Notes under the pieces: model-generated | The model's database searches: none | Told to the model about the DNA's origin: nothing | The model's input: the letters and a program-made list of their open reading frames with translations, nothing else | Assembly: GCA_900016675.1 (NCBI GenBank) | Contig: LN483071.1 | Span: forward strand, 434,001 to 498,000 | Direction of reading: 5' to 3' | Source of the DNA: Arthrobacter saudimassiliensis | Lineage (GTDB): Bacteria; Actinomycetota; Actinomycetes; Actinomycetales; Micrococcaceae | Length of the DNA stretch: 64,000 bases | Part shown: positions 7,866-18,510 of the stretch, piece by piece | Position numbering within the stretch: the stretch's first letter is position 1 | Layout of the letters: each line of letters starts with the position of its first letter | Made by a program: the position numbers and the translations under genes

Positions 7866-10800
7866 TCACTGCCCCGGCGGCACCCAGGGTCCGGACGCAC
7901 CTGCCCGGCCGGGTGCCGTGCCGCCGGCGGGGGCAGTGCCTCCAGCGGGTGCAGTGCCACCCTCGGGCGCAGGTGCTCCGTCGGACGCGGTCCCTCCGTT
8001 CGGCGCAGCGTACGGGCCTTCCCCAGCCGGTCCCGGCTGCACCGGCGGATGCCACGGCGGCCGCGGTTCATCCTGCTTCCGCGGCTGTGCGGACCCCGAA
8101 CCGGACGCGTGCGTCCGCGGGTCCGCCGCGCCGGACGGGCCCTGTACGGGCGGCGGCGGACCGTCGCCGCCCCGGCTTCCCGGCTCGTCGGGGCCGTCGC
8201 TCCGTACCCGTACGAGCCGCCATACCGCCAGCGCGATCAGTGTGACCGCCAGCAGTGCCAGCAGCACGAAGGTGTAGCCGCGGAGGTACCACAGCACGGC
8301 CAGGGCGATGCCGGCGGCACCCCAGACCGCGAACAGGCGCCGCGCATTCAGCAGGCCGAAAACGAGCAGCCCGGCATGTCCCAGCAGCGCCCACAGCTGC
8401 CGGTCGGTATCGCCGTCGACCACGGTGATGAGTCCCGCGCCGGACAGTATGGTGCCGGCCGCCACCAGGAAGCCGCTCCCCCGCCTGCCCCTGCCGCGGC
8501 GAAGCTCCCAGGCTGCGAGCAGCGCCAGGATGAGGACCCAGTACTGGAGGGACCAGAACCAGTCGACGCCGAGGAAGAACCAGAGGATCCGCTCGACGGC
8601 GAGCGCCGCCGGGAAGACGGCGGCCTCAGCCGCGAGCTCCCTGCGGCGGGGCGGTACCTCGGCCACGGCTGCCGCCAGTGCCACCATCAGGGTGAAGGAC
8701 CCGACGACGGCGCTGCTGCCGTAGCCGGCCATGGCCGCGGTTCCGGCCGCGGCCAGCAGCGGTGAGCCGGCAGCCCCGGTGATCCGTGCGCGCAGGGCGT
8801 TCTCCGGGTTATCTCCGCGCAGGGACAGCAGCAGGCGTGCGGCGGCGAGGACCAGGGCCGCGATCCAGGCCTGCCAGAGCAGCGCGGTGTCCGGTTGTAC
8901 CCGGGCCTGCAGCAGGTCGGTCCGGAACCAGGCGAAGAATGCCGCCCCGCTGCAGCAGACCGCGGCGACGAAGCCTGCTGCCAGCCACGGCAGCCGTGCG
9001 GTGAAGGACACCGTCAGCAGTACCGCGGCCACGGCAGCTGCGCCGATCGCCGTCGGCAGCGGATCGGAGTCGCGGAGCGCCGGCAGCACGGTGAGGAGGG
9101 GGTACAGGCAGGCTGCGGCCAGATACGCCGTGCCGGCGCCGGGGGCATGTGCGGCGCGTGCGGCGGCACCGGGCACAGCGCCTGCCCGCCGGGATTCGAC
9201 GCAGGCCACATGTCCGCGCAGCACCGCCGCAGTCAATCCGGCCAGGAGGAGAGCGGCCGCCCACCCCGGGACAGGTTTCGGCAGCAGATCGGAACTGGCC
9301 AGGGGCGGGAAGCCGGCCAGCAGCAGAGGTACGGCCGGGGCCGCTGCCAGTGCTGTGACAAGTCCGCCGACGCTCCTGCCGCGCAGTCCGCCGGCTCCTG
9401 CGGTCAGGACCAGGAGCAGGACCAAGGCGGCGGTCGTGTCGCGGCGGGCCTGCCCGGCAGCGGCAGCCTGGTAGAGGAGCGGCAGCGCTGCCAGGAGTGC
9501 GTAGGTTGCGTACTCCGCCGCATGCTGGACGCCGCCGGCTGCCAGATGCGCGGATCGGAGCCGTGGCTGGAAGACGACGCGCAGGACCTGCAGCGTCGCT
9601 GCCAGGGCACCGGCACCGAGCCACACCGCTCCACCGTCCCCGGCTTCCCGGCCGACGCCGGCGTCGGCAGCGAATAGGTCGGCGGCCGCCAGCCCGGCCA
9701 GCAGGACCGCGAGTCCCTGCACGCCAAGGCCATGCAGGGCCCGGAAGCGCGGCCCGGAGGCCGCGATGCAGGCCAGGCAGTACGTGAGCGCCGCCCCGAC
9801 CAGGAGTTCATAGCCGCGCAGTCCCAGCAGGCAGGCTCCGGCTGCGGCGGCGGCCGGGAACCCGGCGGCTCCCATCGCTGTTCCCCATGCCGCGGCAAGA
9901 CTCCGGAAGGCTCCGCCCGGCCCGTATTCACGCGTTCCTCCGCCGATACCGTCGGGGGCGCCGGATCCCCCTGCAGGCTGCGGCCCGGCGGCGTCCGAAC
10001 CGCCGAGGATACCGGCGGAGCCGGCAGTTCGGGCAGTGCTGCCGGGCAGGGCCCCGTCTCCACGCGCAGGCTCCGCAGACCACCAGAGCACAGCGGCGGC
10101 CAGCGTTCCCACGGCAAGCACACTCCATAACAGGGCCACAGAAGGGCCCGTGTCCCCAAAGCGGAACCAGCGGTCGGTGCCGACCGCCGCCCAGCCCGCA
10201 GCCGCGGCCGCAGCGGCGGTGTACACGGCGCCGGCGCCCGCGGATGCCCTGCCCGGTTCAAGCCCGGGAGCGTGCCCGCCGGCCGGCGGTGCATCCGGGG
10301 GTCCAACTTCCCGCGTGCGAAGGGTTCCGGCCACGCGGACGGCGGCGCTCATCTGGGTTGCGGCTGCTGCGCCCGCTGCGACGAAGATCAGCACGCGCAG
10401 GTCCCCCGCCCCGGCCCCCGGAACAGCACTGAAGATCAGCGGAAGAACCAGGAGCAGCAGCAGCATCATCCATCGGGCGGACTGCGCCGCCCCCAGGGTG
10501 GCCAGGCGGGAGAAGAACAGCTCGCGTCCCAGGTGCAGGGCCGCCGTGACAGCGGCCGCCGTGATGAACACTGCCCCCGGACCGCCGCCGACCTCCGAGG
10601 CGGCCAGTCCTGCCGTTACCGCGGCCAGGGCCTGGGCGGTCAGCAGCTGGACGCCCCGGAGGGGACCCGATGCGAGGCTGCGCCAGCCGAACCACAGCAC
10701 GGCCGCGGCGGACAGCAGCAGGTACCCGCGGACCCCCAGCACGCCCATGCCCGCCAGGGCGGACCAGATGAACCCGGCGGGGGCCAGCAGTTCCGGCGTC

Positions 10801-13709
10801 CGCGACCGGCAGGATCCCGCAACCGCAAGGTTCCCGGCGAGCCAGGCCCAGATGAGGGCCAGCGTGACGTTCCGGTCGATGGACTGCCCCAGCACGGGCA
10901 GCATCAGGGCGAGGCCGCCGGCTGCGCTGAAGATGTACAGATCGGCGTCGGTCCACTCGCCCGAGCCACGTCCCCGTCTCAGCCGCGCGAACAGCTCCCA
11001 TGCAACCGGCGTGCCCACGGCCAGGACCGCAAGAGCGACAGCATGCTGCTCCCCCACCCGGCCATCGAAGACGCCGACGGCGGCAGCCAGCAGCAGCAGC
11101 GCGGCGCTGGCCCAGCGGGGCGGCTCCGGCAGGCCGAACCGCCCGGTGGCGTCCAGGCGGGTCCGGATGCCCTGCGCCAGGACGAGCGTCAGGGTGCCCG
11201 CGAGGTAGAGCACGCCGGGTTCTGCGTGCCGCCAGCCTGCTGCGAGCACGACGGTCACTGCCAGCAGCAGCTGTGACACCAGCAGGTGGACGCCGCGCTG
11301 CTCTTCCTCCGCCGCCCGCACGGACATGACGGCGAAGTACAGGAGCCCGGCCGCGGTCAGCAGGGTGTAGCCGCCCCACCCCAGGATGCCGCCGCCGATC
11401 AGTGCCGCCGTCACGAGCCCGGCCGGCGCCAGGACCGTTCCGACGATCAGCAGGTGCCTGCCCTCGTTGGTCTTCCGGCGGACGGTGAGCAGGAGGGACG
11501 CGGCGATGCCCACGCCGGCCAGGACCCACAGGAGCACTCCGCTGACTGTGGCCTGCGGGTACTCCGCCGCGCGGACGACCCACGCCAGCAGTGCGGCGAG
11601 GCAGCCCGCTGCCGCTGTCGTCGGGGCGGCATGGTGCTCGGTGCGTCCGACGGCGACCCGGGCGGCCGCCGTCAGCAGGACGGCCAGTGCGGCGGCAGCA
11701 CCTGCACCGAGGGCGTAGTCGCCCGCTTCCGGTGCCGGCTCCAGCAGCGCAAGCACCGTGAGCGGTGCCAGGAGAACACCAGCCGCACGTGCCAGAAGGA
11801 CGGGGGCAGCCTGCGCTGCCTGCGTGCGGATGGCTGCTGCTGCGTACCAGGCGCACAGCACCGTCAAGGCACAGATCCCGCCCCACAGCGTGCCGGCGTC
11901 GGGCGCAGCCAGCCTGGGCAACAGCGCCACCAGCGGCACTGCCAGGGCGGCGCGTTCGAATCCGGTGCCGAGTTTCCCGGCGGCGAGGAAGAGCCCCTGC
12001 AGGACCCCGGCGCAGACGATGAACACGGGTACGAACCATGGCCGGGTGTCCTCCGCCGCCCAGGCCGCCAGCAGGATCAGCGCGAGGACCGACGCCGCCA
12101 GCAGCACCCCTGCGTCTGCCCGCACCGCAGGCCAGGGAGAGTTTCCGCCCCCCTGCCTGATCGGGGCGCTGCCGTGCCAACGGGCGGGGAAGGGAACTGC
12201 TGAGCCGGGATAGCTTTCAGGCCTGCGAAGCACCAGGAGCAGTTGCCCTGCCGAGGCGGCGACGACGGCGGCGGCCGCTGCGGGCGGTTCGGCGGTGGCC
12301 GCATAGGCCAGCGCCGCGGCGGCGACCGTCAGCGCGGCCCTCAGCGCATAGCCGTTGACGCGGTGCTCTGTGGCCGGACCGGTGGCTAGCTGCACCGCGT
12401 AGTAGGCGGCGAAGGCCAGGAAGACCAGGGCAAAGGGCCACCTCCCGGTTTCCCCGGCCGTCAGGACCACGCCCACGGCCACCGCCGGCACCAGGAAGCG
12501 GTGGGAGGCCACGAACGCCTCAAGATAGAGCCGGTGGACCCAGCGGGGACGACGGACCGCGGCGAGGCTGATGAGCGTGGCAAGGACAACGGTGAGCAGG
12601 AAATACCAGATCAACCCGCCGCGGAGTGCCGCGCCGAACGCGAGCCCGGTGGACAGCAGGAACGTGACGCCAAGGTAGGCAACCACCCTGCTGTCGAGTT
12701 TGGCGGCCGCGTAGGCGAAGGCCACCGTCCCCGCGACGGAAGTCAGCAGCCACGCCACCGGCCCGTCGGGAACCACGAAGCTGTAGAGGGCCACCCCGGT
12801 AACGGGGATCAGGGCAAGGCCGGTACCGGTGAACGCCGTCGCGGCCGGCCGCAGGCGCCTGCTGCGGGCATGGACCAGCAGGCCGGCTGCGTAGAACAGC
12901 CCCGTGGCCAGCAGCACGCCGCCAAAGCGCGCTGGCTCCGGCACAGCCGCACCGATGAAAAGTCCCGCCGCGGCGACGAGGAGCAGGCTGGCCGTATACA
13001 GGGTGATGTTGATGTTGCGCAGGTCGCGGCGCCGTTTCCGCGCCTGCAGCTCCTCCGGGGACGGCTCGTCCTCCTGCCGGCTGCCTGCCCCCGCCTGGCC
13101 AAGGCCGAACGGAAAGTTCCCCGGGGGCTGCCCGGGACCCAATGGTTGCCCGGGAGCCGACGGCTGCGCGGGAGCCAATGGCCGCATCCTGCCCGGGGGC
13201 TGCACCGGGACCGAAGGCTCGCCGGAAGCCAGTGGCTGTCCGGGAACCAACGGCTGTACCAGGCCCGGGGGCTGCACCGGGACCGATGGCTGCACCTGGA
13301 CCGATGGCTGTACCGGGCCAGCAGGAAAAGCCGGGAGCGGTCCCGGCCGGCCGACGGGCGGGACCTGCACGGAGGGCCCGTCTTCCCCCGCTGCCGTGGC
13401 CGGAGTCGGCAGCGCCGGTCCTCCCGCGGCCGTCGGCGTGGCAGCCCGTCCGACGGGGTCCGGTGCGGCGCCGCCCGGCCGGGCGGCGGCGCTTTGCCCT
13501 GCCGCCCGCTGGTCCGGGTCCCCGGCGGGGCTGTCCTGCCTTCCCGCGTCCTGCCTTCCCGCCAGGTAGCCGGCATGGAAGCCCTCGTCGTAGGCGCGGG
13601 CTGCGGTCGGCAGCGCTCCCGCGGCCCGCCGTCGTGCGCGTGACCGGCCGATGGCCATGCCCAGCGCGAAGACTCCGCCGAGCGCGGCAAGGAACAGGAT
13701 GACCCCCAT
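7866..13709 (-). CDS. Giant polytopic membrane protein of unknown function (1947 residues)
   Basis: The ATG at 13709 has a GGAGAGAG ribosome-binding site. Layout: an N-terminal membrane helix (residues 3-20), a Pro/Gln/Gly-rich linker (about 100-215) with near-repeats of PSVPVQPPG, then a membrane region from about 231 to 1830 with several dozen hydrophobic helices, interrupted by Gly/Pro/Ala-rich loops near 1125-1150 and 1190-1250. A soluble Pro/Gly tail ends in GGTAPA repeats. A motif of the form GY.LL.AA.L.(Y/F/W) recurs near residues 780, 995 and 1299, each followed by a Gln-containing helix, which points to internal duplication. The architecture resembles large actinobacterial DUF2157/DUF2339-like membrane proteins, but I cannot assign a family or function. 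No catalytic motif is visible. It lies between tuf and rpsJ, on their strand, bounded by the tuf terminator downstream of nothing shared with it: transcription here must start in the 188 bases upstream. Confidence 0.75.
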   Translation of the reverse strand: MGVILFLAALGGVFALGMAIGRSRARRRAAGALPTAARAYDEGFHAGYLAGRQDAGRQDSPAGDPDQRAAGQSAAARPGGAAPDPVGRAATPTAAGGPALPTPATAAGEDGPSVQVPPVGRPGPLPAFPAGPVQPSVQVQPSVPVQPPGLVQPLVPGQPLASGEPSVPVQPPGRMRPLAPAQPSAPGQPLGPGQPPGNFPFGLGQAGAGSRQEDEPSPEELQARKRRRDLRNINITLYTASLLLVAAAGLFIGAAVPEPARFGGVLLATGLFYAAGLLVHARSRRLRPAATAFTGTGLALIPVTGVALYSFVVPDGPVAWLLTSVAGTVAFAYAAAKLDSRVVAYLGVTFLLSTGLAFGAALRGGLIWYFLLTVVLATLISLAAVRRPRWVHRLYLEAFVASHRFLVPAVAVGVVLTAGETGRWPFALVFLAFAAYYAVQLATGPATEHRVNGYALRAALTVAAAALAYAATAEPPAAAAAVVAASAGQLLLVLRRPESYPGSAVPFPARWHGSAPIRQGGGNSPWPAVRADAGVLLAASVLALILLAAWAAEDTRPWFVPVFIVCAGVLQGLFLAAGKLGTGFERAALAVPLVALLPRLAAPDAGTLWGGICALTVLCAWYAAAAIRTQAAQAAPVLLARAAGVLLAPLTVLALLEPAPEAGDYALGAGAAAALAVLLTAAARVAVGRTEHHAAPTTAAAGCLAALLAWVVRAAEYPQATVSGVLLWVLAGVGIAASLLLTVRRKTNEGRHLLIVGTVLAPAGLVTAALIGGGILGWGGYTLLTAAGLLYFAVMSVRAAEEEQRGVHLLVSQLLLAVTVVLAAGWRHAEPGVLYLAGTLTLVLAQGIRTRLDATGRFGLPEPPRWASAALLLLAAAVGVFDGRVGEQHAVALAVLAVGTPVAWELFARLRRGRGSGEWTDADLYIFSAAGGLALMLPVLGQSIDRNVTLALIWAWLAGNLAVAGSCRSRTPELLAPAGFIWSALAGMGVLGVRGYLLLSAAAVLWFGWRSLASGPLRGVQLLTAQALAAVTAGLAASEVGGGPGAVFITAAAVTAALHLGRELFFSRLATLGAAQSARWMMLLLLLVLPLIFSAVPGAGAGDLRVLIFVAAGAAAATQMSAAVRVAGTLRTREVGPPDAPPAGGHAPGLEPGRASAGAGAVYTAAAAAAAGWAAVGTDRWFRFGDTGPSVALLWSVLAVGTLAAAVLWWSAEPARGDGALPGSTARTAGSAGILGGSDAAGPQPAGGSGAPDGIGGGTREYGPGGAFRSLAAAWGTAMGAAGFPAAAAAGACLLGLRGYELLVGAALTYCLACIAASGPRFRALHGLGVQGLAVLLAGLAAADLFAADAGVGREAGDGGAVWLGAGALAATLQVLRVVFQPRLRSAHLAAGGVQHAAEYATYALLAALPLLYQAAAAGQARRDTTAALVLLLVLTAGAGGLRGRSVGGLVTALAAAPAVPLLLAGFPPLASSDLLPKPVPGWAAALLLAGLTAAVLRGHVACVESRRAGAVPGAAARAAHAPGAGTAYLAAACLYPLLTVLPALRDSDPLPTAIGAAAVAAVLLTVSFTARLPWLAAGFVAAVCCSGAAFFAWFRTDLLQARVQPDTALLWQAWIAALVLAAARLLLSLRGDNPENALRARITGAAGSPLLAAAGTAAMAGYGSSAVVGSFTLMVALAAAVAEVPPRRRELAAEAAVFPAALAVERILWFFLGVDWFWSLQYWVLILALLAAWELRRGRGRRGSGFLVAAGTILSGAGLITVVDGDTDRQLWALLGHAGLLVFGLLNARRLFAVWGAAGIALAVLWYLRGYTFVLLALLAVTLIALAVWRLVRVRSDGPDEPGSRGGDGPPPPVQGPSGAADPRTHASGSGSAQPRKQDEPRPPWHPPVQPGPAGEGPYAAPNGGTASDGAPAPEGGTAPAGGTAPAGGTAPGRAGASGPWVPPGQ

Positions 13710-13821
13710 GTGACACTGCTCTCTCCAGGTGAACCGACGACCCCATCCTAGGGTCGGGTCCGCTCTGTTACGTCCCCTGGGCCCCGCCTGTGCACAACCA
13801 CCCCCGGCCGGCCCTTAACAC

Positions 13822-13858
13822 GGAAGGCTCCCGCTGCACGAAGCAGCGGGAGCCTTCC
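13822..13858 (-). terminator. Intrinsic-type terminator of tuf
   Basis: A perfect 16-base stem (GGAAGGCTCCCGCTGC and its complement) with a 5-base loop begins about 40 bases after the tuf stop codon. On the minus strand it is followed by GTGTTAAGG, so the T-run is poor, as is common in high-GC actinobacteria. Confidence 0.7.
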
Positions 13859-13897
13859 AGGAAAACCGTTATCCGGTGTCCCTACAGATGCATCAAA

Positions 13898-15088
13898 TTA
13901 CTTGATGATCTTGGTGACACGGCCCGAACCAACGGTGCGGCCGCCTTCACGGATAGCGAAGCCGAGGCCCTCTTCCATGGCGATGGGCTGGATGAGCTCA
14001 ACGGTCATCTCAGTGTTATCGCCCGGCATGACCATTTCAGTGCCCTCGGGGAGGGTGATGACGCCGGTCACGTCGGTGGTGCGGAAGTAGAACTGCGGGC
14101 GGTAGTTCGAGTAGAACGGGTTGTGGCGGCCGCCTTCATCCTTGGACAGGATGTAGACGTTGGCCTCGAAGTTGGTGTGCGGGGTGATGGAACCCGGCTT
14201 CACCACAACCTGGCCACGCTCGACGTCTTCGCGCTTGATGCCGCGGAGCAGCAGGCCACAGTTCTCGCCGGCCCAGGCCTCGTCGAGCTGCTTGTGGAAC
14301 ATCTCGATGCCGGTAACCGTGGTCTTCTGGACCGGACGGATGCCGACGATCTCGACCTCGGAGTTGATGGCCAGGGTACCGCGCTCGGCGCGGCCGGTGA
14401 CGACGGTGCCACGACCGGTGATCGTGAAGACGTCCTCGATCGGCATCAGGAACGGCTTGTCCTTGTCACGAACGGGGTCCGGCACGTTGTTGTCAACGGC
14501 TTCCATGAGCTCCTCGACGGAAGCAACCCACTTGGGGTCGCCTTCCAGAGCCTTCAGGCCGGAGACGCGCACGACGGGAGCGTTGTCGCCGTCGAAGTCC
14601 TGGGAGCTGAGCAGCTCACGGACTTCCATCTCCACGAGGTCGAGGAGTTCCTCGTCCTCAACCATGTCGGACTTGTTCAGGGCGACCAGCAGGTAGGGAA
14701 CACCAACCTGGCGGGCCAGCAGAACGTGCTCACGGGTCTGAGCCATCGGGCCGTCGGTAGCGGCAACCACGAGGATCGCGCCGTCCATCTGGGCGGCACC
14801 GGTGATCATGTTCTTGATGTAGTCAGCGTGGCCGGGAGCATCAACGTGCGCGTAGTGGCGCTTCTCGGTCTGGTACTCGATGTGCGAGATGTTGATGGTA
14901 ATGCCGCGCTGGCGCTCTTCGGGAGCGGAGTCGATGGCCGCGAAGTCGCGCTGCTCGTTCAGGTCGGGGTACTTGTCAGCAAGCACCTTGGAAATGGCAG
15001 CGGTCAGCGTCGTCTTGCCATGGTCAACGTGACCGATGGTGCCGATGTTGACGTGCGGCTTAGTCCGCTCGAACTTTGCCTTCGCCAC
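13898..15088 (-). CDS. tuf: Elongation factor Tu
   Basis: EF-Tu delivers aminoacyl-tRNA to the ribosome as a GTP complex. The 396-residue product is standard length. GTP-binding motifs are visible: the P-loop [11 protein letters not shown] at about residue 19, DAPGHADYI near 81 and [10 protein letters not shown] near 136. Switch-[10 protein letters not shown] is intact, and domains 2 and 3 follow with the conserved [12 protein letters not shown] at the end. A strong hairpin follows the gene. fusA lies about 220 bases upstream with its own terminator-like structures, so tuf may be transcribed largely on its own. Confidence 0.98.
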   Translation of the reverse strand: MAKAKFERTKPHVNIGTIGHVDHGKTTLTAAISKVLADKYPDLNEQRDFAAIDSAPEERQRGITINISHIEYQTEKRHYAHVDAPGHADYIKNMITGAAQMDGAILVVAATDGPMAQTREHVLLARQVGVPYLLVALNKSDMVEDEELLDLVEMEVRELLSSQDFDGDNAPVVRVSGLKALEGDPKWVASVEELMEAVDNNVPDPVRDKDKPFLMPIEDVFTITGRGTVVTGRAERGTLAINSEVEIVGIRPVQKTTVTGIEMFHKQLDEAWAGENCGLLLRGIKREDVERGQVVVKPGSITPHTNFEANVYILSKDEGGRHNPFYSNYRPQFYFRTTDVTGVITLPEGTEMVMPGDNTEMTVELIQPIAMEEGLGFAIREGGRTVGSGRVTKIIK

Positions 15089-15235
15089 GGGTTCCTCCTA
15101 GAAAGGTTAGAAGACTCGGTCTCCAGCCACGCTTTTCGCAGCTGAAACTGATGTAAGTCTACTCGGGGGCTGATGTTTATTTGAAATTGCCGGCTGCCAG
15201 CAGCCTGGCTGGGCCGCCTCAGTCTGGCTGTGCCG

Positions 15236-15298
15236 CCGGTCCCGGCCCGAAGGCCGGAACCGGCTGCACGCGGCGGCGGTCCGCGGGAACCGCCGCCG
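15236..15298 (-). terminator. Two tandem hairpins downstream of fusA
   Basis: The first on the minus strand (15271-15298) has a 10-base perfect stem CGGCGGCGGT / ACCGCCGCCG, starting 8 bases after fusA. The second (15236-15263) is a 12-base stem closed by a UUCG tetraloop in the RNA, with one G-U pair. There is no long T-run, so termination or 3' end stabilisation between fusA and tuf is likely but may be partial. Confidence 0.55.
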
Positions 15299-15306
15299 AG
15301 GTTTTT

Positions 15307-17421
15307 CTACTCGCCGCGCGTCTTCTGGATGATCTCGTCGGCGACAGCCTTCGGGACCTCCGCGTAGGTGCTGAACTGCATCGAGTACACCGCACGGCCC
15401 TGGGTCTTGGACCGCAGGTCGCCGATGTAGCCGAACATGCCGGACAGCGGAACCAGCGCACGGATGACCTTCACGCCGGAAGCATCCTCCATGGACTGCA
15501 TCTGGCCACGGCGGGAGTTGATATCGCCGATGACCTCGCCCATGTACTCCTCGGGAGTACGGACTTCGACATCCATCATGGGCTCAAGCAGCACGGGGCT
15601 GGCCATGCGGGCAGCCTCCTTGAAGGCCTGGCGGCCGGCGATCTTGAACGCCATTTCCGAGGAGTCGACGTCGTGGTAGGCGCCGTCAAGCAGCGTCGCC
15701 TTGATGCCGACAACCGGGTAGCCCGCGAGCACGCCGTCGGACAGCGCCGACTGGATGCCCTGATCCACCGAGGGGATGTACTCGCGCGGAACGCGGCCAC
15801 CGGTGACCTTGTTCTCGAACTCGTAGAAGGTGCCCTCGGAGGTGTCCAGCGGCGCCAGTGCGATCTGCACCTTTGCGAACTGGCCGGAACCACCGGTCTG
15901 CTTCTTGTGGGTGTAGTCGTACTTGTCCACCGTGCGGCGGATGGTCTCGCGGTACGCGACCTGCGGCTTGCCCACGTTGGCCTCGACCTTGAACTCGCGG
16001 CGCATGCGGTCCACCAGGATGTCCAGGTGGAGCTCGCCCATGCCGGCGATGATGGTCTGGCCGGTGTCCTCGTCGAGCTCGACGGTGAACGTCGGGTCCT
16101 CTTCCGAGAGCTTCTGGATGGCCACGGAGAGCTTCTCCTGGTCACCCTTGGTCTTCGGCTCGATGGCCACGCGGATAACCGGCTCCGGGAAGCTCATCGA
16201 CTCGAGGACGATGGGGTTCGCCGGATCGCACAGGGTGTCACCGGTGGTGGTGTCCTTCAGGCCGATCGCCGCGTAGATGTGGCCGGTGGTGATTTCCTCC
16301 ACCGGGTTCTCCTTGTTGGCGTGCATCTGGAAGAGCTTTCCGATGCGCTCCTTCTTCTGCTTGGTCGAGTTCATGACCTGGGCACCGGAAGCAGCCTTGC
16401 CGGAGTAGACGCGGATGTAGGTCAGACGCCCGAAGAACGGGTGGGTCACGACCTTGAACGCCAGCGCGGAGAACGGAGCATCGGCGTCGGCGCTGCGCTC
16501 GAGGATGACCTCTTCGTCGCGGACGTCGTGGCCCTTGATGTTCGGAACATCGAGCGGGCTCGGCAGGTAGGCGACGACGGCGTCAAGCATCGGCTGCACG
16601 CCGCGGTTCTTGAACGCGGAGCCGCACAGCACCGGGTAGACCTCGGAGTTGACGGTCAGCTTGCGGATGCCGGCCTTCAGTTCCTCCAGGGTGAGCTCTT
16701 CGCCCTCGAGGTACTTCTCCATCAGCTCTTCGCTGGCCTCGGCCACGGTCTCGACGAGCATGGCGCGGTACTCTTCGGCCTTTTCCTGCAGGTCTGCGGG
16801 AATCGGCTCGACTTCGTACTTGGCACCCATGGTCACGTCGCCCTTGGCGTCGCCGCGCCAGGTGAGCGCACGCATTTCGAGCAGGTCGACGACGCCCTCG
16901 AACTCGCTCTCGGAGCCGATCGGCAGCTGGAGGACCAGCGGCTTGGCGCCCAGGCGGTTGATGATGGTGTCGACGGTGAAGTAGAAGTCGGCGCCCAGCT
17001 TGTCCATCTTGTTGACGAAGCAGATACGCGGGACGTTGTACTTGTCAGCCTGGCGCCACACAGTCTCGGACTGCGGCTCCACGCCTTCCTTGCCATCGAA
17101 CACCGCGACGGCGCCGTCGAGCACGCGCAGGGAGCGCTCGACCTCGACGGTGAAGTCGACGTGGCCCGGGGTGTCGATGATGTTGATCTGGTTGTCGTTC
17201 CAGTAGCAGGTGGTAGCTGCGGAGGTGATGGTGATGCCGCGTTCCTGCTCCTGCGCCATCCAGTCCATCGTGGACGCACCGTCGTGGGTCTCACCGATCT
17301 TGTGGTTGACGCCCGTGTAGAACAGGATGCGCTCGGTAGTAGTGGTCTTGCCGGCATCGATGTGCGCCATGATGCCGATGTTGCGGACCTTGTTCAGGTC
17401 GGTAAGCACGTCCAGTGCCAC
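15307..17421 (-). CDS. fusA: Elongation factor G
   Basis: EF-G is the translocase GTPase of protein synthesis. The 704-residue protein has the P-loop [13 protein letters not shown] near residue 19, the switch-I block [29 protein letters not shown] near 83, [10 protein letters not shown] near 137, and the later domains II-V with [10 protein letters not shown] near 470. It is full length. It lies 110 bases downstream of rpsG; that gap contains a 9-base hairpin (17468-17502). Together with rpsL and rpsG it forms the str operon. Confidence 0.98.
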   Translation of the reverse strand: MALDVLTDLNKVRNIGIMAHIDAGKTTTTERILFYTGVNHKIGETHDGASTMDWMAQEQERGITITSAATTCYWNDNQINIIDTPGHVDFTVEVERSLRVLDGAVAVFDGKEGVEPQSETVWRQADKYNVPRICFVNKMDKLGADFYFTVDTIINRLGAKPLVLQLPIGSESEFEGVVDLLEMRALTWRGDAKGDVTMGAKYEVEPIPADLQEKAEEYRAMLVETVAEASEELMEKYLEGEELTLEELKAGIRKLTVNSEVYPVLCGSAFKNRGVQPMLDAVVAYLPSPLDVPNIKGHDVRDEEVILERSADADAPFSALAFKVVTHPFFGRLTYIRVYSGKAASGAQVMNSTKQKKERIGKLFQMHANKENPVEEITTGHIYAAIGLKDTTTGDTLCDPANPIVLESMSFPEPVIRVAIEPKTKGDQEKLSVAIQKLSEEDPTFTVELDEDTGQTIIAGMGELHLDILVDRMRREFKVEANVGKPQVAYRETIRRTVDKYDYTHKKQTGGSGQFAKVQIALAPLDTSEGTFYEFENKVTGGRVPREYIPSVDQGIQSALSDGVLAGYPVVGIKATLLDGAYHDVDSSEMAFKIAGRQAFKEAARMASPVLLEPMMDVEVRTPEEYMGEVIGDINSRRGQMQSMEDASGVKVIRALVPLSGMFGYIGDLRSKTQGRAVYSMQFSTYAEVPKAVADEIIQKTRGE

Positions 17422-17531
17422 GGTTTCTCCCTTTTTTGGTTTGCCGGCCGGGCGCTGATCCGGTTGTGGCCCTGCTGCCCGCCCGGGGCGAGAAGCAGGG
17501 CCAGCCGATCAAGCGTCCACTGCCAGGCGTA

Positions 17532-18002
17532 TTACCAGCGGTAGTGGGCGAAGGCCTTGTTGGACTCGGCCATCTTGTGGGTGTCCTCGCGGCGCTTCAC
17601 AGCAGCACCAAGACCGTTCGAGGCGTCGAGGATTTCGTTGCGCAGACGCTCGGTCATCGTCTTCTCGCGGCGGGCCTTGGCGTAGCCGACCAGCCAGCGC
17701 AGCGCGAGCGCGGTGGAGCGGCCCGGCTTGACCTCAACCGGAACCTGGTAGGTGGCGCCGCCGACGCGGCGGGACTTGACCTCGAGGCTCGGCTTGATGT
17801 TGTCCATGGCCTTCTTCAGGGCGGCAACCGGGTCCTGCCCGGTCTTCTCCTGGGCGCCGGCGAGGGCACCGTAGACGATGCGCTCGGCGGTGGACTTCTT
17901 GCCGTCGACCAGCACCTTGTTGATCAGCTGGGTGACCAGCGGGGAGCCGTAGACGGGATCCTGTACGAGCGGCCGCTTGGGGGCCGGACCCTTGCGGGGC
18001 AT
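17532..18002 (-). CDS. rpsG: 30S ribosomal protein S7
   Basis: S7 nucleates assembly of the 30S head; in E. coli it also represses translation of the str operon. The protein has 156 residues, starting [20 protein letters not shown], with the family blocks [20 protein letters not shown] and [14 protein letters not shown], and ends AHYRW. It starts one base after the rpsL stop codon, consistent with coupled translation. Confidence 0.98.
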   Translation of the reverse strand: MPRKGPAPKRPLVQDPVYGSPLVTQLINKVLVDGKKSTAERIVYGALAGAQEKTGQDPVAALKKAMDNIKPSLEVKSRRVGGATYQVPVEVKPGRSTALALRWLVGYAKARREKTMTERLRNEILDASNGLGAAVKRREDTHKMAESNKAFAHYRW

Positions 18003-18003
18003 A

Positions 18004-18378
18004 TTACTTCTTCTCCATCTTCGCGCCGTAGCGGCTGCGAGCCTGCTTGCGGTTCTTCACACCCTGGGTGTCAAGGGCACCACGGACGATCTTGTAGCGG
18101 ACACCGGGCAGGTCCTTCACACGGCCGCCGCGCACCAGCACGATGGAGTGTTCCTGCAGGTTGTGGCCGACGCCGGGGATGTACGCGGTGACTTCCACGC
18201 CGCCGTTGAGGCGGACACGGGCAACCTTGCGCAGCGCGGAGTTCGGCTTCTTCGGGGTGGTGGTGTAGACACGGGTGCAGACGCCACGGCGCATCGGGGA
18301 GCCCTTGAGCGCGGGAGCCTTGGTCTTTGCGACCTTGGGTGAGCGGCCCTTTCGGACCAGCTGCTGAATTGTAGGCAC
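18004..18378 (-). CDS. rpsL: 30S ribosomal protein S12
   Basis: S12 guards decoding accuracy at the A site. The 124-residue protein starts [15 protein letters not shown]. The two regions that determine streptomycin sensitivity in other bacteria are wild type: [14 protein letters not shown] with both lysines (equivalent to Lys42/Lys43) and [12 protein letters not shown] with the lysine equivalent to Lys88. A streptomycin-sensitive S12 is therefore predicted. It is the first gene of the str operon, with a leader of about 240 bases that can form alternative structures. Confidence 0.98.
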   Translation of the reverse strand: MPTIQQLVRKGRSPKVAKTKAPALKGSPMRRGVCTRVYTTTPKKPNSALRKVARVRLNGGVEVTAYIPGVGHNLQEHSIVLVRGGRVKDLPGVRYKIVRGALDTQGVKNRKQARSRYGAKMEKK

Positions 18379-18510
18379 TGGTTAGTTCTCCGTTTTTTTC
18401 TCGAGATAAATCTCTGCTTGCCCCGCCCCGCTGCCGGGCAACCGGGGAGGCGTTCCATTGCCGCATTGCCCCGAAAAGTTCCGGAACTCGCGCCGAAAGC
18501 GACCGTAGGC

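Noticed and set aside
13120-13310. Repeated PSVPVQPPG-like units and the GGTAPA units at about 7910-7965, considered as a repeat array or CRISPR
   Set aside because: They are in-frame codon-level repeats in the linkers of the giant membrane protein, without constant repeat/spacer structure or cas genes.
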